64,000 nucleotides of DNA from positions 806,001-870,000 of the forward strand of contig CAWUHX010000081.1 in NCBI GenBank assembly GCA_963922205.1, in the 5' to 3' direction. Positions 11,701 to 22,950 of the stretch are shown here, in pieces; the stretch's first letter is position 1, and each line of letters begins with the position of its first letter. The stretch comes from Romanomermis culicivorax (Eukaryota > Nematoda > Enoplea > Mermithida > Mermithidae). The notes under the pieces are model-generated. The model was given only the letters and a program-made list of their open reading frames with translations. It ran no database searches and was not told the DNA's origin. Made by a program: the position numbers and the translations under genes.

Positions 11701-13103
11701 GGATTGATCCATCCACTATTTTTCCCAAATCGTGATTCTTGGGGAAAGAATGTTCCGAATACGGAAAAATGTTGGTGGCTCGACATGGAAAAAAAAATTT
11801 GTTGCATTTTGGAAGGTCAAAATCTAACATTTCCTAATGTTGTTGTAATTTAGTGATATCCGGAAGAAGGTTTGTATAAAAATTAACGCAGTTGGAGAAA
11901 GGTGAGAAAGAAGATTAGTATAGCAGAAAGAAACCTCCTTGTCATACAGCATCTACTTCGACATGGCACAGCGAGCGAAAAAAATCGCGGTGCGGAAATA
12001 ATTACCACCTTCAACATATGTGATTTTACCCCTGCGACCTTGTGGATGTCTGTTGTCCATTGATAAATATTGTATGTTTAAGAGTAGCACAAAATTTTTT
12101 AAAATTACCCCTGAACTTAACGATTCAGGTACAACCAAAGGTATTCAAGGAGAGGCATATTGGGGTGTCCGCTGACTATTTTAATAGTATCAAATTTGGA
12201 TAACATAGAATTTTTAATGAAACCATTCCCGTACAAGGCCTATCTATCAGAGATACCACTTCAAATCAGTGGAATACAATATGTTGAAGGAAAGAGGAAT
12301 TAAAAAAGCAAGAAAACAAGAAAACAGAAAACTAGAGTGAGCAAGATGTAAAAATAAAACGAGTGTTGGAAACAAGATGAAAGGAAAAAATATAGAATGA
12401 AAAATGATTTATACAATAAGATCAAGAAAGGTTGAAATAATAAGAAACACGATAGTTTCAGGAAAAAACCAAGGATCACAAACAAAAAATAGCAATATGT
12501 AAGGGAAAGGATGAACTGCAAAAAAAGAAGTCTAACGAAACGTATCAGAGGAGAAACGTTAAGAACAAAAACTATAACAAAGGACAATATAATAATTAAT
12601 AATGAGTGAAAACAAGCGTACAAGATATAGAAAACGGAACTAAATAGATAGTGGGAAAACAAATGGATGAGAAAAATGCACAGAAAACAAGGATAAGACG
12701 AAACGATACAACTAGAATACAAAGCAATGTTGTGAAACTAGAAGAAACGAAAGTGAGGTGAACTGAAGATAAAACAGGAAGAAAAGAGAAAATAAAGAGA
12801 ACCAGCAGATTGAGAAAAGAGATGATAGCAGAAAAAAAAATAAAAGTATGACGGAAGTATAACCGAAAAATATAAAATCGAAGGGAGTGTAGAAACATCT
12901 GTCACTCACTCTGTGAAGCATTGAGACACTGACGACTGGAATCGTTCGAAATCGACACCCCAGGGGTATCGGTTGGGATCGTCTTTTGCGAAGTCGACTG
13001 CACAGCTCGTGAAATCGCTGTACGCTTTATCACATACGATACAGTATATTTTCGGTATACTGCATATAACTAAGAGAATACAAAAATATAGTTCACCAGC
13101 CAT
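8721..13103 (-). CDS. secreted cysteine-rich precursor protein, four exons
   Basis: Four minus-strand exons join in frame. Exon 1 is 13103-12910 (ATG; GTGAGT donor), exon 2 is 10408-10064 (TTTTAG acceptor, GTAAGT donor), and exon 3 is 9485-9273 (TTCAG acceptor, GTAAGC donor). Exon 4 is 8973-8721 (CTACAG acceptor, TGA stop); an in-phase alternative start at 8991 adds six residues. All three introns are phase 2. The product is about 334 residues. It starts with a hydrophobic signal peptide (LYFCILLVICSIPKIYCIVC), then carries about 20 further Cys spread along the chain, NLT/NFT glycosylation sequons, and a RRRKRS convertase-type site near residue 100. It is therefore probably secreted and possibly cleaved. 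Cys-rich secreted proteins of this general kind are abundant in nematodes, but I cannot assign a family. Intron 1 (2.5 kb) holds repeat sequence. Confidence 0.65.
11240..11500. repeat. dispersed repeat, 'TAAAAATGACT.ACTGGTC' family, copy 1
   Basis: The string GTAAAAATGACT followed by ACTGGTC, a TGACTT block, 'GGCAAGTGTCAT', 'GAGTCAATGGGTAC', and an end with 'GTGTCCACAGTTTTGAAAATG' recur in the same order at 26600-27050. The two copies have diverged. This copy lies in intron 1 of the secreted-protein gene, the other in intron 1 of the clathrin light chain gene. Confidence 0.5.
12300..12890. repeat. A-rich purine-biased tract in intron 1
   Basis: About 600 bp consist mostly of A with interspersed G and C (AAAACAAGAAAACAG and similar). 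The long minus-strand open frames here (Phe/Leu/Ser-rich) arise because a T-rich strand lacks stop codons; they are not genes. The composition matches 3680-4330. Confidence 0.45.
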
Positions 13104-13159
13104 GATCTACGAAAATCGCCGAAGAAACGACAACACGCTCGTCCGATGGAAAAAATATT

Positions 13160-14950
13160 GAACTAACTGAAAAAGCAAATAATATTTAGAACAAAACTCG
13201 AAAAATGGTCTTGAAATAATTGTTATTCTTCTAATATCTGCAGCAAATTATAATTTATGCAATTAATTTGGAAAAAAATTTCCGCATGGCTTATCGCAAA
13301 ATACATGTTTTTTTACATAAAACTACACAATTTTCGATAGCAAAAAGAGAGCATTTTGTTTACCGTCAATAGAAATAATGTGTAAAAAATCAAACAGTTG
13401 AAGAGTAACGGAAAATTACAGCGTTGCTTATTTTTTGAGATTTTTCTTTTCTTGAAAACGTATGAAAAACAGGTAATTAAAGCGCTTTCAGATGAAAAAT
13501 TAAAAAAAATAGCCGTTCTGCTAAAAATGTGCGGAAGTCACGCATAGCAAAAAATGGGAATTTGATACAGTTCGAACTTTTTATTAGGAAATATAGTCTT
13601 ACTGTAATATATTGTTGTTGTTGGTTATCAGAAATGCGAGACAAACATGTGACGGGCAAAAAAACAAGAGTATTTTCTGGATGCGGTCGATATGGGGAAC
13701 GAATCTTGGAAGTGAATTAACGCACACAGCTATAATTCATTCAAGTCAAGGACATAAAGTTATTGTCCATTTGGTCATAGTTAATCCGGCCATATCTGTT
13801 CATTGATCCTGGATAATAAAAATAGCCAGCTTTAGCATGATAATAGATTTATAACTTCACACTCAATTTTCGTGCTTCTGAATTCTCATCAGTGAAGAAT
13901 AAAACACGAGTAGTTTTACGCATGAATTTGCTTCAAGCCTACAATTTAGCCTACATTATATAATTAAAAAAAGAGCCCAAAAGTGACCCTTAGAAGTCCA
14001 TGTTATCAACACGCAGATCAGACCTGATTTTTCAGTTTTTCGCCTATGACATAGAAAAACGAGGCCAATACGGTTCTGTATGAAACCACCCATTTATTTT
14101 ATTTTACATGAATACTTTTTCACATATTTCTTTTAAATCGAAAAATTTAAGAGAAAGTATTTTTGAGTTGAGTTATAAATAAAAAATGCTAAAAAAGATT
14201 TGCAAAGACTCGATTTTTTAATTAGCTTGGTTATGTAATTAACTAGTAGTTAAATTACATCCGATCTGAAAAGAATTTTGAAAAAGATGAGCTGGATCAG
14301 TTCCTCTTTTTCTTTTTTTAAATTTCTGACAAGTTTTCTTTTTTGTTTCTGACAAGTCGATTTGTTTGTTTGTGAGTTTGTGACAAGACAGTAAGTTTTT
14401 CGATATGAAATTTGAAAAATTCTGAAAAGTGATCGGACCCGGCTAGTGGAAATGGAGTCGAATGTTCGGTTGGATCCAGTTGCCAAGTCCCGAGATTCAT
14501 CTGGATAATGCTCGGAATCAGGATCCTGGATCCGGCAGGACCCAGCTATTGGACCGGAGCTAGATGCCCGGTTTCATTAGAACATGATATGAAGTCAAGA
14601 AACTCAGCCGGATCCGATGCAGGAAATCACAATCCTGGCGAGTTTCAGTTGTCATATTGGTTACGGTTCCTGCAGATCGGCGCAATTGGGTAGGAATGTT
14701 GTAGGGTCAATTTCTGTATTGTCTTTTCCGTGCAACTTTTACGAGTTGCGTTTTTTAACTAAATCAATCCGGACGTTGGCATAGGAATAATCAAAGGCAC
14801 AAATTTCCGCGTGATTACTGTGACTAGATGAATTGGTGAATTAATCGGTTCGGTTCACTCACCTTGTCTGTTTTTCATATAGTTTTGATTGCTTTACCTC
14901 GTCGTCTCCTACGCTGGTCCTTAATCAATCCAAAGGTTGTTCGGCACTGG
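13160..14950. other. no gene recognised
   Basis: This is the region upstream of the secreted-protein gene. A plus-strand open frame at 13529-13806 and a GGATCC/TCCGG-rich patch at 14500-14690 are visible. Neither has splice support or a recognisable product. Confidence 0.35.
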
Positions 14951-14957
14951 AGGTAAA

Positions 14958-15393
14958 GTACTCCATTCATTTTGAAATGGTCGATGCAACGAGGTCGCAG
15001 CCAAATTTTTATTCAAAGCTATAGGACACTACTTGACATTCAATAAATTTTTCTTTCATGATACAAACTCCTTGATGGTCACTCTTTTCAATGATTTCGA
15101 GATTATCGAAATTTATTTCCCTATCTCAGAGTCCACTCATATTGAAATAATGGATGCAGTGGTCGGAGTTTTGGCGAACGCAGTCTTACTAGAGATCAAG
15201 AAAAAAAGATCAATTCCGATAATATTGAAATGGTTGAAATGAGTCTGTAGTCTGCATCAAGGAGTCTATATCACGAAGGAAAATTTATTGAATAATCGAC
15301 TAGCTGTTCAAAATTTTGAATAAAAGTTTAGCCGCGACCTCGTTGCATCGATCATTTCAAAATGATGGGAGTTTAGTCGTAAAGTAAGAAAAT
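14958..15393. mobile_element. foldback MITE, family B (compound copy)
   Basis: The left end reads ACTCCATTCATTTTGAAATG followed by GTCGATGCAACGAGGTCGC. The right end, read on the other strand, is ACTCCCATCATTTTGAAATG then ATCGATGCAACGAGGTCGC. The two halves are long imperfect inverted repeats, and an internal junction near 15130-15180 looks like a second end of the same family. Related single units occur at 15909-16132, 50866-51092 and 63354-63583. No coding capacity is present. Confidence 0.65.
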
Positions 15394-15908
15394 TTAAATT
15401 ACTCCGATTTTGGTTCGGTATCAACTCAAATTCAGAAACCTTTGGTATCAATGATGGGTCCAAGTTCAAATAATAAATCTAATTTTCTGCTTTCAATGTT
15501 AAACACATCGGAATTCGAAGATCATAATTACGAAAGCCCGATGTAACGAAACTTGATATGAATTGCAGTTATTGTGAGAAAGATCATCAAAAAGCGGTTG
15601 ACCGATAAAGTTGTCGCGACAGCAAAAATAATATTGCCGTAGTGGCCAAACCAACGCCATGTCCTGAATCCCGTACCATGTTTAACGTTATAATTTAAAA
15701 TGATAGACGCAGCGGAAACTAAGAATGTAGGTTCAATTTTATATACAATTTCCACCTAGTGGAAAACTTAAAATTGTAGAAAATCGCTAAATTTTTTAGA
15801 ATGGGAAAACCATAACAGGAAAAACATATTTATCCACTGTCTTCTATTTGGAAGAATTGCTTCGATGCATGATTGCTAAAAAAATTATTCCATTGATTAC
15901 AGTAATAA

Positions 15909-16132
15909 CTGTACTCTATTCATTTTGAAATGATCGATACAGTGGTCACAGTTTCGGCAAACGCAGCGTCACTAGAGATCAGGAAATCAATTTCGATAAT
16001 CTCGAAATGATATCAGGGATTATCAAGCAATCTATATCGTGAAGACAAAATTTATTGAATAGGGACAACGAGACTTCCATAATTTCGAATAAAAGTTTGG
16101 CTGCGACATCGCTGTATCGATCTTTTCAAAGG
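15909..16132. mobile_element. MITE family B copy
   Basis: The unit starts ACTCTATTCATTTTGAAATG followed by ATCGATACAGTGG and ends with GCTGTATCGATCTTTTCAAA, an imperfect inverted copy. Internal landmarks shared with other copies are CACTAGAGATCAGGAAATC, 'TCGATAATCTCGAAATG' and 'AATAAAAGTTTGGCTGCGAC'. It is non-coding. Confidence 0.6.
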
Positions 16133-16136
16133 AGTA

Positions 16137-16380
16137 CAGTCTGTTTTTCTTAATGCTTGATAATAGTAACAGTGGAAAGCAAGTGCTGTTTCAGATTTTT
16201 ACTATTCTTTACTGAGCTCCATGTTACGTAGGACTGAAAATTTGTGATCATATACTCAAATAACTTTTGATAAGTTTTTAGAGAAAACTTCTGTGGTAGC
16301 TTTGTGTAAAGGATTTCGACGACATTCCTAATCTTTGTCGTTTTCCGATTTACAAGCATTTTATAAAAAAACAGACTACG
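16137..16380. mobile_element. MITE family C copy
   Basis: The ends are AGTCTGTTTTTCTTAATGCTT on the left and, on the right, AAGCATTTTATAAAAAAACAGACT, which is its inverted repeat. It abuts a family B unit. Related copies with the same ends lie at 20935-21462 and 33727-33978, sharing the internal strings GTGGAAAGCAAG and TTTCAGATTTT with 33727-33978. Confidence 0.6.
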
Positions 16381-16686
16381 GTAACGAGACCGAAATGCCG
16401 CATTAGTGCGAGTACCTAATTTCGTTACGACTTCACGTCGAACACATGGTAGTTATGCAACAGAACCTCGTTTGATGTTCAGCTGATGTGTGAAAATTTT
16501 CGGAATGGTTTATTTCTTCAATTTTAATGACTTTAACTCTATGAACTAGAATTAGTTTGACAGTGAAAAATCTCTTGCATCTTTGATAAAATACCAGTCG
16601 TTGTACATAAAATTTGATACCAACCAGAGAGTGGAAATTTAGGAGTGGCTACAAGGTTCAGTCTATAGGATTATATCGATTTGGAA

Positions 16687-17111
16687 ATGAAAATCGACGG
16701 CGATGTTGACTGGATCGCAGACATTCAGGAAATAAAGATTATTCAGGGTTTTCGCTTCGAAAATGACAGTTTGTATAGACGTGAGCAGAAAATTTTTTTG
16801 ATACAATAGCGTTTGTTTCAGCACTGATTATAAAATTATTAAAAAACATTTGACAGATTGTTGACTCTTCTTGCTGACATTATCTATCTTGTCCAACAGT
16901 ATAGGTGATAGAAGTGATCATCGAATTCGATGTAGAAATCAACGACGTAGAAAAAGACGACGAGAATCAAATCGACGAAACTCTGACCCACGAGGATACA
17001 TTGCACAACAGCTTCATTTTGTCTGTTCACGTGCCTGTTTGCCGTGGAATAAACGGTGTGCAAGAGGCGGATTTGACAACATTTTGCCAGCACGCAAAAG
17101 ATCAATCATAG
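16687..17111 (+). CDS. candidate two-exon acidic small protein (unknown)
   Basis: A possible first exon, 16687-16780, starts with ATG and encodes MKIDGDVDWIADIQEIK... up to a GTGAGC donor. A second, 16912-17111, begins after a GATAG acceptor and encodes an acidic stretch (DVEINDVEKDDENQIDETL in its first half) with two Cys near the end, then TAG. Joined, they give 97 residues. An alternative acceptor at 16904 reads an Arg-rich frame instead, which looks like a shadow. AATAAA occurs at about 17216. The CG-rich codons in both pieces argue for coding, but the acceptor is weak and I recognise no family. Confidence 0.3.
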
Positions 17112-17802
17112 ATTTCTAAATGCCAGAAAAACCACAACTCGTTGCACGGTTCACTATACGAATTTTTTCAAAATTGCTTATTTTTACCTGTTTTGTTCTT
17201 CTTGAAATACCTTCAATAAAAATGATGACACTTATAAATAACGAACACTGTTTCACACTTTTTTCATTTTCCTACTATACGCTTAATATAAATAAAAATT
17301 CGTGAATTTTTTCCATAAAAAACGGCCAAGTCTTGAAGAGCCGTGCTTTTTTTACCAGAATGTAGGTTTTTCCTATAATTTAATTCGAATAGTATTTTGA
17401 ATATTCGTGCCAATAGATGAGGTTTATAAATGAAAGAATGACGTTACAAAAAACCATCGAAAATACTTTGGGACACCCTGTTCCGCGTCCTAGTTTCCTC
17501 AGAATATCTTGATATCTGACACGATCGTAAAAGGCTGAAAAATGTTCAAGAATGCGAAACAAAGAATTTTCTACGTTTTAACTCTACCTAACCTAGCCGC
17601 TAAGAAAAAGTGGAAAAAAATGACTCACCACATGCAAAGGATATTATCGTATTTGAGAATTTTCTCAAAACGACTAGTAATCAATAGACCTATGATACGT
17701 AATCGGAAAGCTTTAGAAAAATGCTAGACTCTACAAAACATATTTTGATGAAATTTGAGAGGCAGAAGTTCATTTTCAACTTAGAGAAGTATAGGCAAAA
17801 AC

Positions 17803-20800
17803 TACGGAATGCGACAAGGGCCATTTGATTTTTCAAGAAATTTTGAAAACCCCGATATAATTTTACGGAAATCAAATGAGTTTTCAAAATCTTATTGACT
17901 TTCTAGGAAAATTATCAAGTTTTCCCAAAAATATATCGGTTTTTTCAAATACTGTAGGTAAAATCTATCGGTTTTTTGAAAGTAAAAACATATCGGTTTT
18001 TTCAATTCGCTAATTTGATTGGCTGAAAATCCTAGTCACATGATGATTGTTGATTGGTCGGTAGGCGGCTCTTGATGTCTTCCAATTAACTGAACGGCTC
18101 TGTACCACAATTTTGAATTATAGCTTTCCAGCGATGCGCTGCGTGAAAAATGCCCTTCAACTTCATTTCAAATGGCCAAGTTTTTTCCAACAAAAATCCA
18201 TAGTTATGAATTTGTTTCGATTCAAATAGGAAAATCAATGACTTTTTTGGTAAGCTATGCGTTCCATGGTACTAGAAATGTGTGAACACTCAACGAAACA
18301 ATCTTTTGAGCAAGCATTCTGCAGAAAGGTTTGTTTCAATAATTTGTAATTTTGCAATTCTTGAACATTTCTTGAAAGCAGACTTCAATTCTACATTTTG
18401 TAGAAATATAGAAGCTTTAATAAGCAATAAAGGCTTTCACAAGAAAGTAAGGATCCCATAAAATATGTGATAAATGTTATAAAAAATACAAAATTTGAAG
18501 AATTCAAAGCGAAACACTGTGCCAAAAAGCAACGTCCTGAATAATTTGTATAGATTTCAAAATAAAAGCTGGAATATTTTCATTTTTTCTCGACATTTTT
18601 CGTCGATGCACTGATGACTTTTTTTACTAGTGGCGTTTCCCTTTGATTGTCATCATAAAAATTTTTGTCACCGGCAGCACCTAACTTCTTTCCGCTGTTG
18701 CCAAAAACGTGACAGCGGAGCTTTCATTTCTGGGCGACCGATTGACCTATGGTGGCGGAGCTTTTGCAGCTGACATTCAACGAAGGGCTCACCAAATTTA
18801 TCCTAAAATCCGAAGTCTAGATGTAAAAATTGAGTGTTCCCATACAAAATATGCATAAAAATCATCGAATATACTATCTTCAAAAACGTTCAGGGGGGTG
18901 TTTGACAATTTTTTTCAGGCTGGGGGGTGTCCAGGGTCTCAGGTAGGAGAGTTTAGTCCCTACTCCCTATGTGCATGTATGGTTCAAATCCCCACTCTCA
19001 TCACATCATAAACCAGGAAAAAACAGAGCTGGCAAAGGCATACTTTTCTTAATTCTGAACTTCGAGTTTCCGATGGTTTTTCTGTCAGATAATTTAGCAT
19101 TTGAATCTATAATTTGAAGACTTCAATAAAACCTTAAATGTGCCAGTTGTTAGCTAGAACTAATCGAAATAAAAAATCTTTAAAATTATATGCTAATGCT
19201 GTGCTGGATTACAGAAATATGCAAATATTACTATAAACATAGCCAGCACTTCACGCCAGGAAATTTTGGAGTTTTGACCTTCTAAAATGAAGTTAAAATG
19301 AAGTCCTTTCGATTTATAAATCCTAAATTTTGTTTCATCATGTGGCGGTTGCGCTTAATTTATTTACATTGCAGAATACCTCTCGTCAAAGACGTCAACT
19401 TGGCGAAAGAAATACGCTCGGAAATGTTTGAATTATGTAACAATCTGTGGCATCACCACTCGATGATAGTGGGGCGCATATCAAAAGTTTTTTCACATGG
19501 CACGTATGTTTAATGAAAAAGGGGCCAAGAACATAAAATGAGTACGAAATTTGACATTATATATAATATTAGAATATTTTTTAAATGAACAGTTTATGTA
19601 GAAAAATATTTATGATTCGTAAAATTCTGCAGAGCGACGAGAAACAATTTTTAATTTCTGGCAACTAATATCTCAGAAAAGTCACTTCGAATGTGACTCG
19701 GCTCTTGAAGTGTGGGTTATTTTTTAGCTTTTCAGGTTGGCGATAGATCAACTAGTTATATAGCTCTAATGCAATATTGAATTAAAAAATGCATAAATTC
19801 TTTTCAAAAAACACATTAATATCTGAGCAAGAACCCAAACTTCAGTCAGACCTCTAAAAATAACAACCTCAAGGCTAAATATGTTGATTTTTATTAAAAG
19901 GTTTGAAGAAGTTGATTTATTTGATGCTTCGAACCATAAAGTGCTATTTGTGGACTTCTTTATACTTAGGAATGCATATTCGATTTTCTTTCTATTGGAG
20001 GTCAAAATTTGTGTTTTAGGGCCACATCCGGTTCGCCCCTTCCACTAATGAACCGCATCAGCTTATCCTGCACCAAAAAACGTGCTAAAGCCCTAATGTC
20101 ATGGAGTTGTTACATGCATGCTCGACGAAATAGTTCTAGCTTAGCAACCCATTTAAAAATCTTGATTATGGATTTACCGTGGTCAATCAATTCTTATCTT
20201 AAGCATTTGATTATCTCACATGATTCAAAACTCACTAGCAGAGCAGTGTCAAACAATGTTCCAAAGCGTCGCGAAAAACCGATAATCCCCATATTCGATC
20301 GACGACGTCAAATTAAGCCTAAAAAATTCTGTGATTGAACTGCTCACCAATATTCTTTAAAAAATCGGCAAGATCTTATCAAGTATCAACGAAAATCATC
20401 GATGTGATCACAGAAAAATGCTATTTTTCTGCCTTTCAAGAACCGAAAAACCCAAAACATTAGAGCAGCGCACTGCCGCTAAAAACAAAATGTAAATAGA
20501 AATTTGGGCCTGAAGACGCACAAAAATGTGGTCGACCAATCGGAAAACACAAAAGACCGCCCATCGGCCAATCGGAAGTCATCACGTGACTAGGATTTTC
20601 AGCCAATCAAATCAACAAATTGAAAAAACCGATACGTTATCACTTTGGAAAAACCGATAGAATTTACCTATACTATTTGAAAAAATCGATAAATTTTTTG
20701 AAAAACTTGATAATCTTTTGAAAAACTCGATAAAATTTTGAAAAATTAAATGATTTATGGAGAACTGTACCGGGTTTTTCAAAAAAATTTAGTTGAAAAT

Positions 20801-20860
20801 CAAATAATCGCCGTCATATCGTTTTTTTTGGAAAATCAAATGGCCCTTGTCGCATTCCGT
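17803..20860. mobile_element. candidate DNA element with ~300-bp inverted repeats
   Basis: About 300 bp at 17803-18080 are repeated in inverted orientation at about 20545-20860. Shared blocks, in order from outside to inside, include TACGGAATGCGACAAGGGCC, ATTTGATTTT, several TATCGGTTTTTTCAAA units, GATTTGATTGGCTGAAAATC and CTAGTCACATGATGA. The inverted repeats are themselves built of short repeated units. The 2.4 kb between them contains the gene model at 19375-20338 and a G-tract repeat. No target duplication was identified and no transposase is recognised, so it may be a foldback element or an inverted pair of separate repeats. Confidence 0.5.
19375..20338 (+). CDS. two 3' exons of an unidentified protein inside inverted repeats
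   Basis: Exon A, 19375-19503, follows TTTACATTGCAG and ends at a GTATGT donor. Exon B, 20020-20338, follows TGTTTTAG and ends in TGA. The codon phase is continuous (phase 2), and both pieces are open in that frame for a total of about 148 codons. The peptide contains IPLVKDVNLAKEIRSEMFEL near its start and a basic C terminus (RRREKP-like, ending KKFCD). It is not low-complexity. Any upstream exon was not found; exon A needs a phase-2 donor upstream. No known domain is recognised. It may be a gene carried by the flanking inverted-repeat element. Confidence 0.5.
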
Positions 20861-20934
20861 AAAAAACGCAAATTTTCTAATTGAGATTTCAACCACAGTG
20901 TTAGAATGAAATTTTTGATAGATTATGAATCTAT

Positions 20935-21462
20935 AGTCTGTTTTTTTTTTAAATGCTCGCAACCGAAAGAAGATGAAATGAAGTATGCATTGCTCGTCAA
21001 TTTTTGCGCGTGCGCACACTATACTGTATTACAATAAAAAACGCGGCAATTGAAGTTATTGACGGAATTGAAGGCTATTTGTTGGGCAAAAAATTGGAAA
21101 TTAGAAAAAATTTTCGCACATGTTTCTCATTTTATGAAAAAAATTCGGGAATCAAGATCGTCATACAATTGGTGCGTTTTGGAAACTGCAAATCTCAAAA
21201 TCCCGCGCATCGCGCTGGTCATTTGCTTAGCTTTTTCTGCGCGGAGCAGCGAATATTTTTTTTGGACATTTCTCGTATCGGACGGAAAGTATTTTTAAAA
21301 GAGTTATCGAGTTGAGTTGAGAGTTTAGTTTGTTTACAGCCGGCATTTGGTCGATTCATAACATACAGTCAACAACAATATAGTCTTGACACGAAACCCT
21401 GCATGCGTACTTACTTTCAGCATTTTTGCGTTACAAGCATTTGAAAAAAACAGATTATAATA
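20935..21462. mobile_element. MITE family C copy, long form
   Basis: The left end TATAGTCTGTTTTTTTTTTA and the right end ACAAGCATTTGAAAAAAACA followed by GATTATAATA are the same inverted ends as in the copies at 16137 and 33727, but the interior is about 280 bp longer. Plus-strand open frames at 21004-21315 fall entirely inside the element and are not supported as a gene. Confidence 0.45.
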
Positions 21463-21499
21463 ATGCTTCTCTATTCGATATTTTTCATATTGTTATATG

Positions 21500-22660
21500 A
21501 CCTTTTCTGACGATTTCACTGTCCTACTGTAGAAGTATTGATTTTTTAAGCTCCACCTGAATACCTAAATGTCTGAGTGTTGAGCCTCAAGTGAGTTTAG
21601 GGGTTTCAAAAACAAAGATATTCAAAAATTTTTTAGTATACTTTGATCGAGTGTTAAACGTTTACATCAACGATTCTAACGATAGTAAAGTAATATTTTC
21701 CATTAAAAAAATTGTTGAAGCATATCTGAGTATGCTCACAAGAACGTGACATATGTGATTAACAGCGCAAAAGTAGGCCCATCTATACTTATTTCTCGAA
21801 AATTTGTCGCAAGTGATTGCAACGATTAAAATCGAACGAATCCCTCATTTTTTCTGTGCGCAAGAAAGATCTTGATGAGTTCTATTCAGTGAACTATATT
21901 TTGCAAAAAAAAATTTGCATCGTCTCGCAGAAATCGGCTATTTTGTAAGCATCTTGCGTTTGTTTTTGTCAAAGCTGGATTTAAAGCACACAGTAGATAT
22001 TTGTTGAACGTGTTTGGTATCTTTCGATCGGAAATTTCAATACCAACCTTGCGATGTATTATATACTGAAATTGGTTCAATACTTGAAGAGTAAATCGCT
22101 TGCGTATGTTTTTTAGCGAAAAAGTACAGATGGGCCTTAAGAAACGGAACTTGCTCTTCATTTTATGAGTTAGAAGTTTTTTCTGTTCCTTTCTCATTGT
22201 TTTCCAGTAAATTTAAGACCTAGACTTTCAATCATTTTCGCTTCATTTTCTGTACATTACCCTTCTTTCAGTTATTGTTTTACGTGTTCTTTTTGATCAT
22301 CCTTTGTATGAAAATTGTACTGTTCTAAAATGAAACAGGAACATCAATAAACATAAAATCGGTAAATTTATGTACGATATTACATTATATAGTTGACAAA
22401 TAAAAATATGGAACGTTATACGCTTAGAAGATTACAATAATTGACTTCAGTTAACATCTTCGTAAAAACGAAATGCATGCACCACTGACAATTTTTTTTC
22501 AATTTTTTGATTGGTGAATCAAAATATTAATTGTTTTGATACTTATTGCGATCAAAAAACTTTTCTTCGAATGGTTACTGATTATCACGAACAAAAATCA
22601 TCAACACGCGTATAAACACCACAGTCCAAGATCGAAGGGCTACGTACAAGACACAATCGC
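21500..22660. other. no gene recognised
   Basis: AT-rich spacer between the inverted-repeat element and the 3' end of the clathrin light chain gene. No open frame with splice support and no repeat with clear ends was seen. Confidence 0.4.
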
Positions 22661-22675
22661 GTTTCAAGTTGAAAA

Positions 22676-22681
22676 TTTATT
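22676..22681 (-). promoter_or_regulatory. polyadenylation signal AATAAA of clathrin light chain
   Basis: The minus strand reads AATAAA about 270 nt downstream of the clathrin light chain stop codon. Confidence 0.4.
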
Positions 22682-22950
22682 GTTAGAAATTTAAAACGTC
22701 TTTTCAAAATAAACACGTTGAAAAGCATATTTTCGGTGCAGAATGTTCTTGACTGAGTCAGAATTTTTAGTTTTGAAGAAATTTAAAACTATAGTCCTTA
22801 GAATTCCAGAACTTCACGAACAGGTCCTCGATCAAGGAACTTATGCACATGATAGTTTGAAGATTAAATATTTATATAGAAGAAATTGGTTTCCAGACTC
22901 ACTCAGTCGGAAACACAAACAATAACTTTTCCGTTTGGCGCCGAAAACTT

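Noticed and set aside
12300-12921. Long minus-strand Phe/Ser/Leu-rich open frames
   Set aside because: They come from a T-rich strand of an A-rich tract with no conserved features and sit within an intron of the secreted-protein gene.
16871-17119. Arg-rich plus-strand open frame
   Set aside because: Shadow of the acidic frame in the same DNA (GAC/GAT-rich codons read out of phase). The minus-strand frame there is likewise a shadow.
18984-18994. tRNA B-box-like GGTTCAAATCC
   Set aside because: No matching A box at the right distance and no cloverleaf could be drawn. It is part of the G-tract repeat.
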